From the NCBI RefSeq assembly GCF_012676905.1, contig NZ_CP051428.1, positions 4,337,001-4,401,000 on the forward strand: DNA of 64,000 nt. Reading direction: 5' to 3'. The translations under genes were made by a program, and so were the position numbers. This DNA is from Paenibacillus albicereus. Lineage in GTDB: Bacteria; Bacillota; Bacilli; Paenibacillales; Paenibacillaceae. Below the pieces are notes generated by a model, which was not told the DNA's origin, made no database searches, and saw nothing but the letters and a program-made list of their open reading frames with translations. Positions 8,319 to 16,915 of the stretch are shown in pieces (position 1 is the stretch's first letter; every line of letters begins with the position of its first letter).

Positions 8319-9209
8319 CTAATACTCCACGTCGCTGCCGAGGAAGCGGAACTGGATGAACGAGATGATGCCGATGACGACGGCCAGCAGCACGCCCATC
8401 GCCGAGGCGATGCCGAAGCTGCCGAGCATGAACGCCTGCTCGTAGACGCCGTACATGACGGTGGAGGTGGCGTACATCGGCCCGCCCGACGTCAGCAGCT
8501 GCACGATGGCGAACACCTGGAACGTGTTGATGGTCGTGATGACGATGATGTACAGGTTGGTCGGCATGAGCATCGGCCAGATGATCTTGCGGAAGATCTG
8601 CCCCTCCGTCGCGCGGTCGATGCGCGCCGCCTCGAGGTAGGATGTCGGGATGTTGCCGAGCGAGGCGATGTAAAGGATGATCGGCTGGCCGACCGACGTC
8701 GTGATGAGCACGACGACGAGCGCGAGCAGCGCGGTGCGCGTATCGCCGAGCCAGACGACCGGCTCCGCGCCGAACAGGCTCGTCACATAGTTGAGGATGC
8801 CGTAGACCGGATGGTAGATCGACGCCCACACGACCGTGATGCTGACGACGGAGGAGACGGCCGGCAGGTAGAAGATGCCCCGGAACAGCGAGCGCACCCA
8901 CTCCTGCTTGCGGTACACCGCCATGGAGACGAACAGGCTGAAGCCGATGACGACCGGCACGGCGATGAGCACGATCAGGATCGTGTTGAGCATCGACTTG
9001 CGGAAGCCGGAGTCCTGCAGCAGGAACCGGTAGTTGTCGAGGCCGGCGAAGTCGAAGCGGCTGAGCGAATAATGGAAGAAGCTGATGTAGATGCCCTTGA
9101 GCATCGGGTAGGCGACGAACAGGAGGAAAAACCCGAGCGCCGGCAGCACGAACAGATAGCTGGTCAGCCAATCGCGCCAGATCCTTCTTGAGTTGAGGAC
9201 AGCCTGCAT
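8319..9209 (-). CDS. ABC sugar permease, MalF type
   Basis: A 296-residue permease with six predicted TM helices and an EAA-type loop near 195-215 (EAARIDRATEGQIFRKIIWP). It partners with the MalG-type permease 12 bases downstream. The start follows AAAGGAAGTGCGGCC. The substrate is inferred from the locus (sialic acid). Confidence 0.9.
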   Translation of the reverse strand: MQAVLNSRRIWRDWLTSYLFVLPALGFFLLFVAYPMLKGIYISFFHYSLSRFDFAGLDNYRFLLQDSGFRKSMLNTILIVLIAVPVVIGFSLFVSMAVYRKQEWVRSLFRGIFYLPAVSSVVSITVVWASIYHPVYGILNYVTSLFGAEPVVWLGDTRTALLALVVVLITTSVGQPIILYIASLGNIPTSYLEAARIDRATEGQIFRKIIWPMLMPTNLYIIVITTINTFQVFAIVQLLTSGGPMYATSTVMYGVYEQAFMLGSFGIASAMGVLLAVVIGIISFIQFRFLGSDVEY

Positions 9210-9230
9210 GGCCGCACTTCCTTTCCCGGC

Positions 9231-9265
9231 AAAAAGAAAGAGCAGCGCACCGCGGCGCGCTGCTC
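9231..9265 (-). terminator. Stem-loop between binding-protein and permease genes
   Basis: GAGCAGCGC (9240-9248) pairs perfectly with GCGCTGCTC (9257-9265), followed on the minus strand by TTTCTTTTT. It sits inside the operon, between the binding-protein stop and the MalF ribosome site. It probably works as a partial terminator or mRNA stabiliser that lets the lipoprotein be made in excess over the permeases. Confidence 0.7.
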
Positions 9266-9287
9266 CTGGCTTCCTGCCCGTTGAAAT

Positions 9288-10694
9288 TTACTTGGAGCCC
9301 GACTTGGCGGCAGCGATGGCCGCATCGGCCTTGGAGGCGAACTCGTCCAGCGCCTGCTTGCCGCTGGAGGAGCCGAGCAGCGCGGACTGCAGCGCCGGGA
9401 ACCAGAACGTGCGCACTTCGGCATAGCCGTCGGCGATCGTCGGCGGGTCGGTGATGAAGGCGCGCGCCGTCTCCGCGTACTTGTACTCCGCGTCGTCGTA
9501 CAGTCCCGTGACGGAGTTGCGCACGGACAGGCCGCCGGTCTGGATCAGGTTCTTCTTGCCCCACTCCGCGTCATTCGCGATGAAGTCGATGAGCTTCTTG
9601 GCCGCGGCGATCTTGTCCGGGTTGTCGTTGTTGAAGATCGCCATGCCGCCCAGGTACGGCTCGAGCTTCGGCTTGGAGCCGTCCGCCGTCGGATACGGCA
9701 GCAGCACGTCCTCGAACTCGGCCTTCTTGAGCGTGGCGTTCTGGGCGCGCAGCACGGCGGAGTAGTTGATCGTGAAGGCGAGCTTGCCCTGCAGGAACAG
9801 GTCGTTCACGTCCGCCGCCGCCAGCGAGGCGGCGCCCTGCACGATCGTCTTGTCCTTGGCTGCCTGCGCGATCCAGTCCAGCGCCTGGCCGGCCGGGTCG
9901 GTGTTGATCGCGACCGCGCTGTTGTCTTCGTTCAGGAAGCGCGAGCCGCCCAGGTTGGCGAGGAAGGCGCGCGTGCCCTGGTCGCCCGCCTGGCTCTTGG
10001 CGTAGAAGCCGAGCGGCGTGACGTCCGGCGCCTTGTCCTTGACCGCTTGAAGCGCTTTCTTGAATTCGTCCACCGTCCAGGTGCGGTCGGGCCGGTCCAG
10101 GGGCAGCAGGTCGAGCTCGCCGATCTTCTCGAAGACGGTCTTGTTGACGCCCATCAGGAACGGAGCCGTGTTGACCGGGTACAGGTAGGTCTTGCCGTCG
10201 ACCGTCGACTGCTTCCAGAACGCCTCGTTGATGTCGGACCTGACGTCCGGCTGGATCATGTCGTCGAGCGGCGCGAGCAGGTCCTTCTTGGCCCAGTCGA
10301 TGATACGGCCCGGCGCGTCGTAGATCAGGTCGGGCGCGGAGTTCGTGGCGATCGCCACGTTCAGCTTCTGCGGACCGCCGTCGAAGGTAATCATCTCCAG
10401 GTTGACCTTGATCTCGGGGTATTTCCGATTGAACGCCTCGAGAATGCCCTTCTCGTACTTGCCGACCTCGCCGTCGAGCGGCTGGTACGTCGGAAAGTTC
10501 CACCACGTGATCTCGACCGGCTTGGCCGCAGCCGCCTCTCCGCCGCTGCTGTTCGTCGCGGCGCTCGGCGCCGGCGACGCCGACGGAGCGCCGGCATTGC
10601 CGCCATTGCCGTTCCCGCCGGAGCAGGCTCCCAGCATGCTGATCGCCGCCACCGCCGCCAGCAGAGCGCCGGCACGCTTCGCTTTTCGTTGCAT
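9288..10694 (-). CDS. Extracellular sugar-binding lipoprotein of the sialic acid ABC importer
   Basis: A 468-residue type 1 solute-binding protein. The N-terminus is a lipoprotein signal (KRAGALLAAVAAISMLGAC) with the lipidated Cys near residue 22, followed by a Gly/Asn/Ser/Ala linker. The body shows CUT1 binding-protein features such as VEITWWNFPTY, YEKGILEAFNRKYPEIKV and late repeated KLIDFIAND-type segments. The start at the ATG at 10694 follows AGGGGGATGAG; the frame is open upstream without a better site. It is the first gene of the operon and lies opposite the YesN-type regulator, with candidate operators between. Confidence 0.9.
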   Translation of the reverse strand: MQRKAKRAGALLAAVAAISMLGACSGGNGNGGNAGAPSASPAPSAATNSSGGEAAAAKPVEITWWNFPTYQPLDGEVGKYEKGILEAFNRKYPEIKVNLEMITFDGGPQKLNVAIATNSAPDLIYDAPGRIIDWAKKDLLAPLDDMIQPDVRSDINEAFWKQSTVDGKTYLYPVNTAPFLMGVNKTVFEKIGELDLLPLDRPDRTWTVDEFKKALQAVKDKAPDVTPLGFYAKSQAGDQGTRAFLANLGGSRFLNEDNSAVAINTDPAGQALDWIAQAAKDKTIVQGAASLAAADVNDLFLQGKLAFTINYSAVLRAQNATLKKAEFEDVLLPYPTADGSKPKLEPYLGGMAIFNNDNPDKIAAAKKLIDFIANDAEWGKKNLIQTGGLSVRNSVTGLYDDAEYKYAETARAFITDPPTIADGYAEVRTFWFPALQSALLGSSSGKQALDEFASKADAAIAAAKSGSK

Positions 10695-10785
10695 CGTCTC
10701 ATCCCCCTGATTGTGCCGCTGACCGGCTCTTGTCTTGCTGCTACCCAGCTTAGCCCGGGCGGCCGGTGCGAGGGAATCCCTCGGA

Positions 10786-10822
10786 TTTGACCTTTGGGGT
10801 CCATTTTTGACCTGTTCGGTCC
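10786..10822. promoter_or_regulatory. Paired direct repeats, candidate AraC-type regulator operator
   Basis: Two 17-bp elements, TTTGACCTTTGGGGTCC (10786-10802) and TTTGACCTGTTCGGTCC (10806-10822), lie exactly 20 bp apart, about two helical turns, on the same face of the DNA. This is the geometry AraC/YesN regulators use. They sit between the binding-protein gene and the response-regulator gene, about 90 bases upstream of the operon start codon. Confidence 0.65.
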
Positions 10823-10926
10823 GCCGTCCTTCGTTTGGCTTTTCTTTCCTCCTTTCTCCATCCCGCATGCCGTATAATAGGCTCATCCAAGCCGACAACG
10901 CATCTTGACCGATGGAGGATGAGCCG

Positions 10927-11853
10927 ATGTACAAGCTGCTGATCGTAGAGGACGAGCCGGTCATCCGCGAGGGACTGAAGCATTACCTGGACTGGCCGGA
11001 GCTGGGCGTGACCGACATCCGGGAGGCCGCGAACGGCCGCGAGGGCCTGGAGCTGGCGCTCGCCGCCAGGCCCGATCTGATCGTGACGGACATCCGCATG
11101 CCGGAGATGGACGGGCTGGAGATGCTGGAGCGGCTGCGTCCGGAGCTGCCGAACACGGCTTTTGTCGTGCTGACGGGGTACGGGGACTTCGCGTATACGC
11201 AGCGGGCGATCCGCCTCGGCTGCATCGAGGACTACCTGCTAAAGCCGCTGCTCTACGAGGAAAGCCTCGCCGCCGTCACGCGCTGTCTGGAGGGCGTGGA
11301 GCGCCGGCGGCAGGAGCAGGGCGCGCACGAGCGGGCACTGCTGGAAGCAGGACGGCAAGGCGCCGACTCGTGGGAACCGGCATTGGAGGAGGCGGCGGCG
11401 CAGAGTCTGCGCGAACCGGCCTCGGCGGAGGAACAAGCCCTGCAGGGGCAGGCCGCGCTGGGGCAAGGCGTGCGAGAGCCGGCCGCGCTGGGGAACGGGC
11501 CGGCCGTCTTGCCGGCGGAAGGCCCGACGCTGTTCGAGCAGATCGAGGCGTTCATCCTGGAGCGACTCGCCCAGGAGGTCACGCTGCAGATGGTGGCGGA
11601 GCGGTTCTATTACCACCCTTCCTACCTCAGCCGCCTGTTCAAGGCCAAGCTCGACCAGAACTACCTCGCCTTCGTCACCGGCATCCGCATCCGCCACGCC
11701 CAGAAGCTGCTGCGGGAGTCGCGCCATCTCGTCGCCGACGTCGGCCAGCTGTGCGGCTACAAGAGCTACAAGCACTTCGCCAAGACGTTCCGCGAAGGCT
11801 GCGGCCTCAGTCCGACGGAATACCGCAAGCGCACGGGGGCGTGGAGCGGTTGA
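10927..11853 (+). CDS. YesN-type response regulator (receiver + AraC HTH)
   Basis: A 308-residue response regulator. The receiver domain is about 1-120 with the phospho-acceptor Asp55 (IVTDIRMPEMDG) and the conserved Lys of LLKPL. A variable Ala/Glu/Gln-rich linker follows, and the C-terminal AraC domain is about 205-305 (two HTH units, ending SPTEYRKRTG). The ATG at 10927 is preferred over the one at 10912, because the ribosome site GGAGGATG lies between them. It is divergent from the sialic acid operon and followed by its kinase gene, overlapping by four bases. It probably activates the importer operon. Confidence 0.9.
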   Translation: MYKLLIVEDEPVIREGLKHYLDWPELGVTDIREAANGREGLELALAARPDLIVTDIRMPEMDGLEMLERLRPELPNTAFVVLTGYGDFAYTQRAIRLGCIEDYLLKPLLYEESLAAVTRCLEGVERRRQEQGAHERALLEAGRQGADSWEPALEEAAAQSLREPASAEEQALQGQAALGQGVREPAALGNGPAVLPAEGPTLFEQIEAFILERLAQEVTLQMVAERFYYHPSYLSRLFKAKLDQNYLAFVTGIRIRHAQKLLRESRHLVADVGQLCGYKSYKHFAKTFREGCGLSPTEYRKRTGAWSG

Positions 11854-13696
11854 GCGCCCTGACGGGCGCGATCGGGCGCGTCCTGCGCCTCCATCAGGTG
11901 AACCGGCAGATTCTGGCGCTGGCGCTGCTGCTCGTCACGCTGCCGCTCGTCGCGATGGCCGGCACGGTATATTACGCCGCGCTGCAGGCCGCCAAGCATG
12001 AATACCAGAACAGCTCGGGCCTGCTCCTCAACAACCTGCGCTTCAACATCGACCAGTACTTGCAGAGCATCGAGAAGGGCACCTACTCCGCCCAGCTCGA
12101 CGCCCAGCTGCAGGGCGCGCTGGAGCAATCGGCCGCGCATCCGGAGGAGGACCGCAGCCTGCTCTACCGGCCGGTCATCGAGCAGTTCATCAGTACGATC
12201 GAGATGACGATCAAGAACGTCGACAGCGTGCAAATCTACGCCGGGCAGCGCATCTTCTACTCGGCCGACTTCAACCGCTCGAGCTACAGCGACACGGACG
12301 TCTCCGGGGAGGAGTGGCATCGGCGCACGCTCGCGGCCAAAGGAGCGCCCGTCATCTTCGGCACCCACCGTCCTTTCCTGCGGACGGATACGACGGCGGA
12401 GGTCATCTCGATCGCCCGCGTCATCAACAAGACCGGCACCAAGACGCCGCTCGGCCTCATCCTCGTCGACATCCGGCTCGACTCGCTGCGCGAGATTCTG
12501 AGCCTGTCGGAGAACAGCGACCGCCGCTTCCTCATCGTGGACGGCGAAGGCGGCTTCGTCTACGCCTCGGACGGAGCCGCAGGCAGGCAAGGTTCCGGGA
12601 TGGAGGCGGTCGATCTCGACCGGGTGCTCGGGCAAGCCAGCGGCGACTTCTACGCGCCGGTATCCGGCCGCGACTCGTACCTCAACTTCGTCACCTCTCC
12701 CTACTCCGGCTGGAAGGTCATCCAGTCCATCGAGGAGTACCGGATGACCCAGGACGCCAAGCAGCTGCGCCTGCTGCTGCTCGGCTTCGCCTTCGCCACG
12801 GCGGGAGCCGCGCTGCTGTTCCACTACCTGCTGTCCGAGCGGGTCACCAAGCCGATCATCGTGCTCAGCCGCCACGTGCGGGCCGTCGGCGTCGGCAAGT
12901 TGCCGACGGACCTGCGCAGCGACCGCAAGGACGAGCTCGGCGTTCTGTACAACGGCATCCGGCGCATGGCCGAGGACCTGCAGGCGCAGGTCGAGCATTC
13001 CTCGACGATGCTGGCCCGGCAGAAGATGGCGCAGTACGGCGCGCTCAAGAGCCAGATCAACCCGCACTTCCTGGCCAACGCGCTGGAGTCGATCCAGATG
13101 CAGGCGATCGTCGCCCGCCAGCGCGGCATCGCCGAGACGATCGGCATGCTCGGCCGCCTGTTCCGCCTGCATATCCAGACGGGCAAGGAAATCGTGCCGC
13201 TGCGCGAGGAGCTGCAGCACATCCGCCTGTACGTGCAGATCCAGCAGATGCGCTTCGGCGGCCGCATCGCCTACACGGAGCGGCTCGCTCCCGGCGCGGA
13301 GGACGCGGCCGTGCTTCATTTCTCGCTGCAGCCGCTCATCGAGAACGCCTTCATCCACGGCCTCGAGCCGCTCAGCCGGGCCGGCTGGAGGTCGAGGCGT
13401 CCTTCGGAGACGGAGCGCTGCGTGTCGTCATCCGCGACGACGGAGCCGGCATGGAGCCGGAGGAGCTGGCCCGGCAGAGGGAGCGGCTCGAGCGGCCGGC
13501 GGTCACGCTCGGCATGGAGCATATCGGGCTGCCCAACGTCCAGGACCGGATCCGGTACTATTTCGGCGACAGCTACGGCCTGGAGATCGAGAGCGCTCCG
13601 GGCGCGGGCACGGCCGTGACCGTCGTCGTGCCCGGCTCGATGGCGCTCGCCGCTCCCTCCGCCAATCCAAAAGAGGCTGCCCCGGCCGGTCGATGA
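11850..13696 (+). CDS. YesM-type sensor histidine kinase, apparent frameshift
   Basis: A membrane histidine kinase partnered with the YesN-like regulator. It has TM1 just after the start, a large extracellular dCache-like sensor, TM2 (LLLLGFAFATAGAALLFHYLL), HAMP, then the phospho-acceptor region LKSQINPHFLANALESI and N-box QPLIENAFIHGLE. At about 13377-13386 the frame is lost: the rest of the HATPase domain (IRDDGAGMEPEEL, GLPNVQDRIRYYFG) continues in the frame one base back and ends at the TGA at 13696, whereas the original frame stops at 13619. A missing base in a GC run explains it. The start is probably TTG at 11850 (overlapping the regulator stop), with GTG at 11841 as the alternative. 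It is either a sequencing error or a recent inactivation. Confidence 0.8.
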
Positions 13697-13717
13697 ACTC
13701 GACCTCGGGACAGCCTC
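13669..13717 (-). terminator. Terminator of the VOC-SDR-propeller-Nif3 operon
   Basis: GAGGCTG (13673-13679) pairs with CAGCCTC (13711-13717), with a nested GTCGA/TCGAC hairpin and a four-T run on the minus strand. It overlaps the last codons of the convergent histidine kinase gene. Confidence 0.6.
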
Positions 13718-13764
13718 CTGTTCATGCGGAAGCCCCTGCCAAGGGGGCTTCGGGCTTCGCCTGC

Positions 13765-14559
13765 TTACAGGTACAGGTAAGGATCGCCGCTCGCCGCATA
13801 CGCGACGGGCGCGCCGCCGAGCAGCGGGGCGATCCATTCGGCCAAGTAGTCCATGCCGACGGACTCGCTGTGGAAATGCCCGACGACGAGCAGCGCCCGC
13901 CGCCGTCCGAGCAGCGCCGCGTCGCGGACGTACTCGGCGGTCATCCACTCCACCGTCTCGCCGCACAGCACGGCGTCGACGTCGTCCCGCATAGCCGCCT
14001 GCATCTGCCGCTCGCCTCCGGGAGCGCCGACCTGCATCGCGATGCGCGAGACGATCCACTCGGAATCGCCGACGACGCGCACATGCGAGACGCCGAGCCG
14101 CTCCTTGAGCTGCCGGACGACCTCGCGCAGCGGCTGCTCCGGCAGCTGCACGACCGCGCCGTGCCCGCCATCCGCCGGAGCCGGCCAGCCGAGCCGGCGC
14201 AGCATCCCTTCCTGGATGCCGTCCGGCCGTCGGCGATGCCAATCGTCGTGGAAGCGCCAGATGGCGAGGCCGTGCCCGTCGACGAGCGCCCGCTTGGCGA
14301 GATACACCGGATCGTCCTCCAGTCCTTTCGTCTCGTCGAGATGGCTGTACCAGGTCGGCTCGTGGGTGACGATCAGGTTCGCCCCGCAGGCCGCCGCCTC
14401 GCGGATGACGTCCGCCGTCGCCGTGAAGCAGACGAGGACGCCGCGCAGCGGCTGCGACGGATCGCCGGCCTTGAGCGTGTCGACGGTGTCTTCTTGCGGC
14501 TCGACGCCCGACGCGGTCTGGATGCGCCGGATCGCCTCTCCGATCGTAAGTCCGCTCAT
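13765..14559 (-). CDS. Nif3-like dinuclear metal-centre protein
   Basis: A 264-residue protein of the Nif3/YqfO (GTP cyclohydrolase I type 2-like) family. Metal-ligand motifs are visible at both ends: VTHEPTWYS after the ANLIVTHEP strand, and VVGHFHSESVG near the C-terminus, with an acidic residue in DAVLCGETVEW. It lacks the central insertion of longer YqfO proteins. The start at 14559 follows AGGAGGAGAGGC and overlaps the stop of the upstream propeller gene (ATGA), so the two are translationally coupled. The reaction is unknown for this family; a hydrolase role is often suggested. Confidence 0.82.
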   Translation of the reverse strand: MSGLTIGEAIRRIQTASGVEPQEDTVDTLKAGDPSQPLRGVLVCFTATADVIREAAACGANLIVTHEPTWYSHLDETKGLEDDPVYLAKRALVDGHGLAIWRFHDDWHRRRPDGIQEGMLRRLGWPAPADGGHGAVVQLPEQPLREVVRQLKERLGVSHVRVVGDSEWIVSRIAMQVGAPGGERQMQAAMRDDVDAVLCGETVEWMTAEYVRDAALLGRRRALLVVGHFHSESVGMDYLAEWIAPLLGGAPVAYAASGDPYLYL

Positions 14560-15464
14560 GCCTCTCCTCCTGTTCGGATGCCTCCCAAAGGACGGTAGCG
14601 GACGAAGGCGAGCTCGCGGCTGTCGGGCGACCACGAATGCACGTTGATCGTCCCTTGTCCGCCGAACAGCTCCGCCAGCAGCCGGGACTCGCCGCCCTCG
14701 GCCGGCAGCAGCCGCAGCTCGACCTGCCGGTTCGGCGGATGGTCCGCCGGCTCGACGTCTCCCCGGCGGTAGGCGAGATAGGCGACGAGCCGCCCGTCCG
14801 GCGAGGGATGCGGGAACCAGCTGTTGCGGTCGTCGTCGAACGTCATCTGGCGCTGGCCGCTGCCGTCCGGCTCCATGCGCCACAGCTGCATGAGTCCGGT
14901 GCGCGTGCTGTTGAACCAGAGTCGGCCGTCCGGCGCGTACTCCGGCCCGTCGTCGAGTCCCGGCGTATCGGTGAGCCGCCGCTCCTCGCCGCCCTCCGTG
15001 CCGATGACGTACACATCGTAGGTGCCGCCGCGCTCGGCGCAGTACGCGAGCGTCCGACCGTCGGGCGACCAGCCGTGCAGATAGCTCGGCCCGAGCGGCG
15101 TGACGAGCCGCGGCTCCCCGCCCTCGGCCGGAAGGATGTACACGCGCGAATGGCCGTCGCCCTCCGTATGATGGCTGACCGCAAGGCTCCGTCCGTCCGG
15201 CGACAGCACATGGTCGTTGTTGCAGCGGACCGCGACGCCGCTCGGAATTTCCTCGGCCGCGCCGCTTTCCAGCTCGTAGGCATACAGCCTCCCGCCGCAG
15301 TTAACGATCAGCCGCTTGCCGTCCGGCGTCCAGTTGGGCGCCTCGATGAGCGCCTCGAACTCGCCGAGCGCGCGCCGCTCCCCCGTCGAGACGTCGATCG
15401 TCTCCAGCACGCTCGCGACGCCGCGCTCCCGCGCCTGGCGCCGTCCTTCCTCGTTGCCGATCAT
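14556..15464 (-). CDS. TolB-like WD40/PD40 beta-propeller protein
   Basis: A 302-residue cytoplasmic protein made of repeated propeller blades with the TolB/PD40 signature WSPDGRTLAY or close variants (NWTPDGKRL, LSPDGRSLAV, YAPDGRLWF, PSPDGRLVAY, WSPDSRELAF), about six blades. There is no signal peptide and no peptidase domain, unlike DPP-IV-type enzymes that carry the same blades. It starts behind AAGGAGAGGACGAGC and is coupled to the Nif3-like gene by overlap. Proteins of this type next to glycan or metal enzymes are often lyases of the oligogalacturonate type or scaffolds; no substrate can be assigned here. Confidence 0.8.
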   Translation of the reverse strand: MIGNEEGRRQARERGVASVLETIDVSTGERRALGEFEALIEAPNWTPDGKRLIVNCGGRLYAYELESGAAEEIPSGVAVRCNNDHVLSPDGRSLAVSHHTEGDGHSRVYILPAEGGEPRLVTPLGPSYLHGWSPDGRTLAYCAERGGTYDVYVIGTEGGEERRLTDTPGLDDGPEYAPDGRLWFNSTRTGLMQLWRMEPDGSGQRQMTFDDDRNSWFPHPSPDGRLVAYLAYRRGDVEPADHPPNRQVELRLLPAEGGESRLLAELFGGQGTINVHSWSPDSRELAFVRYRPLGGIRTGGEA

Positions 15465-15522
15465 GCTCGTCCTCTCCTTCCGTGCTCCCCTGGAAAGCTC
15501 TCCTGCTCCGCTTGCCTGCGCG

Positions 15523-16221
15523 TCAGATCGCCATCGGCCTGCCCTTGTAGTCGACGAAGCGGAACCCCTCCGGCACCACGATCCGCCGCTCGATCAAGTC
15601 GGCGATGCCGCGGGCGCTCTCGCGCGGATCGAGCTTGGCCTGCTCGCCGCCCATGTCGGTGCGCATCCAGCCCGGATGCACGCTCAGCGCGATCGCCCCG
15701 CGCTCCGCCAGCACGCGCGCCAGCTGCTCGGTGAGCAGGTTCATGGCGGCTTTGGACAGCGTGTAGGGATAATCGCCGGGATAAGCGTTCGTCAGGCTGC
15801 CCGCCTCGGAGGAGATGTTGACGAGCGCCGCGTCGAGCTCGGTCAGCAGCGGCAGCAGATGCTTGGCGACGCGCATCGGACCGTACAGGTTGATGTCCAT
15901 CGTCGACTCCATGAAGGCCAGGTCGAGCCGCTCGATCGGCGTCTCGCGCGCCTCCAGCACCGCCGCGTTGTTGACGATCGCGCCGAGCGGCCGTCCCTGT
16001 CCGCTCAGCCGCGCGGCCAGCTCGGCGATGCCGGGCTCGTCCGACACGTCGAGCCGGACCGCCTCCAGCCGCTCGCCATGCTTGGACGCCAGCGCTCGGA
16101 ACGCCTCCCCCGCCTCGTCCGGCCGCCTCAGCCCGGCCAGCACATGATGGCCGCGCTCCAGGCACTCGGCCGCCAGCTCCAGCCCGAGCCCGCGGCCCGC
16201 GCCCGTAATCAGGATGTTCAT
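15523..16221 (-). CDS. Short-chain dehydrogenase/reductase
   Basis: A 232-residue classical SDR. It has the cofactor motif TGAGRGLG (6-13), NNAAV (NNAG-type, about 84), the catalytic Ser in NISSEAGS, and YTLSKAA giving the Tyr-x-x-x-Lys pair (about 155-159). The Arg-rich loop after beta2 (GLRRPDE) suggests NADP(H). The start at 16221 follows GGGAGGATC. It is the second gene of the VOC-SDR-propeller-Nif3 transcript. The substrate is unknown. Confidence 0.88.
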   Translation of the reverse strand: MNILITGAGRGLGLELAAECLERGHHVLAGLRRPDEAGEAFRALASKHGERLEAVRLDVSDEPGIAELAARLSGQGRPLGAIVNNAAVLEARETPIERLDLAFMESTMDINLYGPMRVAKHLLPLLTELDAALVNISSEAGSLTNAYPGDYPYTLSKAAMNLLTEQLARVLAERGAIALSVHPGWMRTDMGGEQAKLDPRESARGIADLIERRIVVPEGFRFVDYKGRPMAI

Positions 16222-16248
16222 ATGGCTTGATCCTCCCTTGGTTCCGAT

Positions 16249-16698
16249 CTAGTCGTTCTCCAGCAGCTCGACGAGCACCTTCAGGTCCGGCGCCGTATCC
16301 ATGTAGGCATACCGGCCGCCCGTGTATTCGCCCTTCTGCTGCAGCGGATATCCCTTGCCCTCCAGCACGCGGATCTTCTCCGCCATGCCTTCGATCTGGA
16401 ACGCGATGTGGTGGACGCCCTCCCCGTGCTCGTCGAGGTGGTTGCGCCACGTGCTCGGATGGGCGTCCGGCTCGATCAGCTCCAGCTGCAGGGAGCCCAT
16501 ATTAAAGAACGCCAGGCGGGCGCGAGCCGGACTCGGCGCGCCTGCGAATTCGGTGCGCGCGATTTCCGGCGCGTCGGTGAGGATCGGCGTTGGGACGTCC
16601 AATCCGAAAAAGTCCGCGTAGACGCGGCTCGTCTTGTCGATGTCGTGGACGAGAAGGCCGATCTGGGCGATGACGCTGGTGCCGAGCAAGCTGGACAT
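16249..16698 (-). CDS. VOC (glyoxalase/epimerase-like) metalloprotein
   Basis: A 149-residue vicinal-oxygen-chelate protein with two beta-alpha-beta-beta-beta units: QIGLLVHDIDKTSRVYADFFG at the N-terminus, LQLELIEP ending the first half, and VHHIAFQIEG opening the second. Metal ligands fit His18 (LLVHD), Glu73, His96 and Glu146. The arrangement resembles methylmalonyl-CoA epimerase and sugar-lactone VOC enzymes. It is the first gene of the operon, behind AAGGGAGG and a sigma-A promoter at 16777-16805. The reaction is not assignable. Confidence 0.85.
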   Translation of the reverse strand: MSSLLGTSVIAQIGLLVHDIDKTSRVYADFFGLDVPTPILTDAPEIARTEFAGAPSPARARLAFFNMGSLQLELIEPDAHPSTWRNHLDEHGEGVHHIAFQIEGMAEKIRVLEGKGYPLQQKGEYTGGRYAYMDTAPDLKVLVELLEND

Positions 16699-16776
16699 GG
16701 TGTTTCCTCCCTTGGCGTGCTAGTAGTTAGGCTCGGTTTGGCGCATCCGGCGCCGTCCGAGCCTTTGTTCTGCGCC

Positions 16777-16805
16777 AGTATAGCATAGCGGCAGCGCGAT
16801 GATAA
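16777..16805 (-). promoter_or_regulatory. Sigma-A promoter of the VOC operon
   Basis: On the minus strand TTATCA (-35) and TATACT (-10, preceded by TGC) are separated by 17 bases, about 80 bases upstream of the VOC start codon. Confidence 0.65.
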
Positions 16806-16915
16806 CGGTTTCTTCTCTAGACGAAAGAGCTGCCGCCGAAGACGGAACAGGCGGCTCCGCGCTCCACGTCCGCCGCCTTGCCGCTTGCGTCTGGGGCGTC
16901 TTCATCTTCGCCGGC

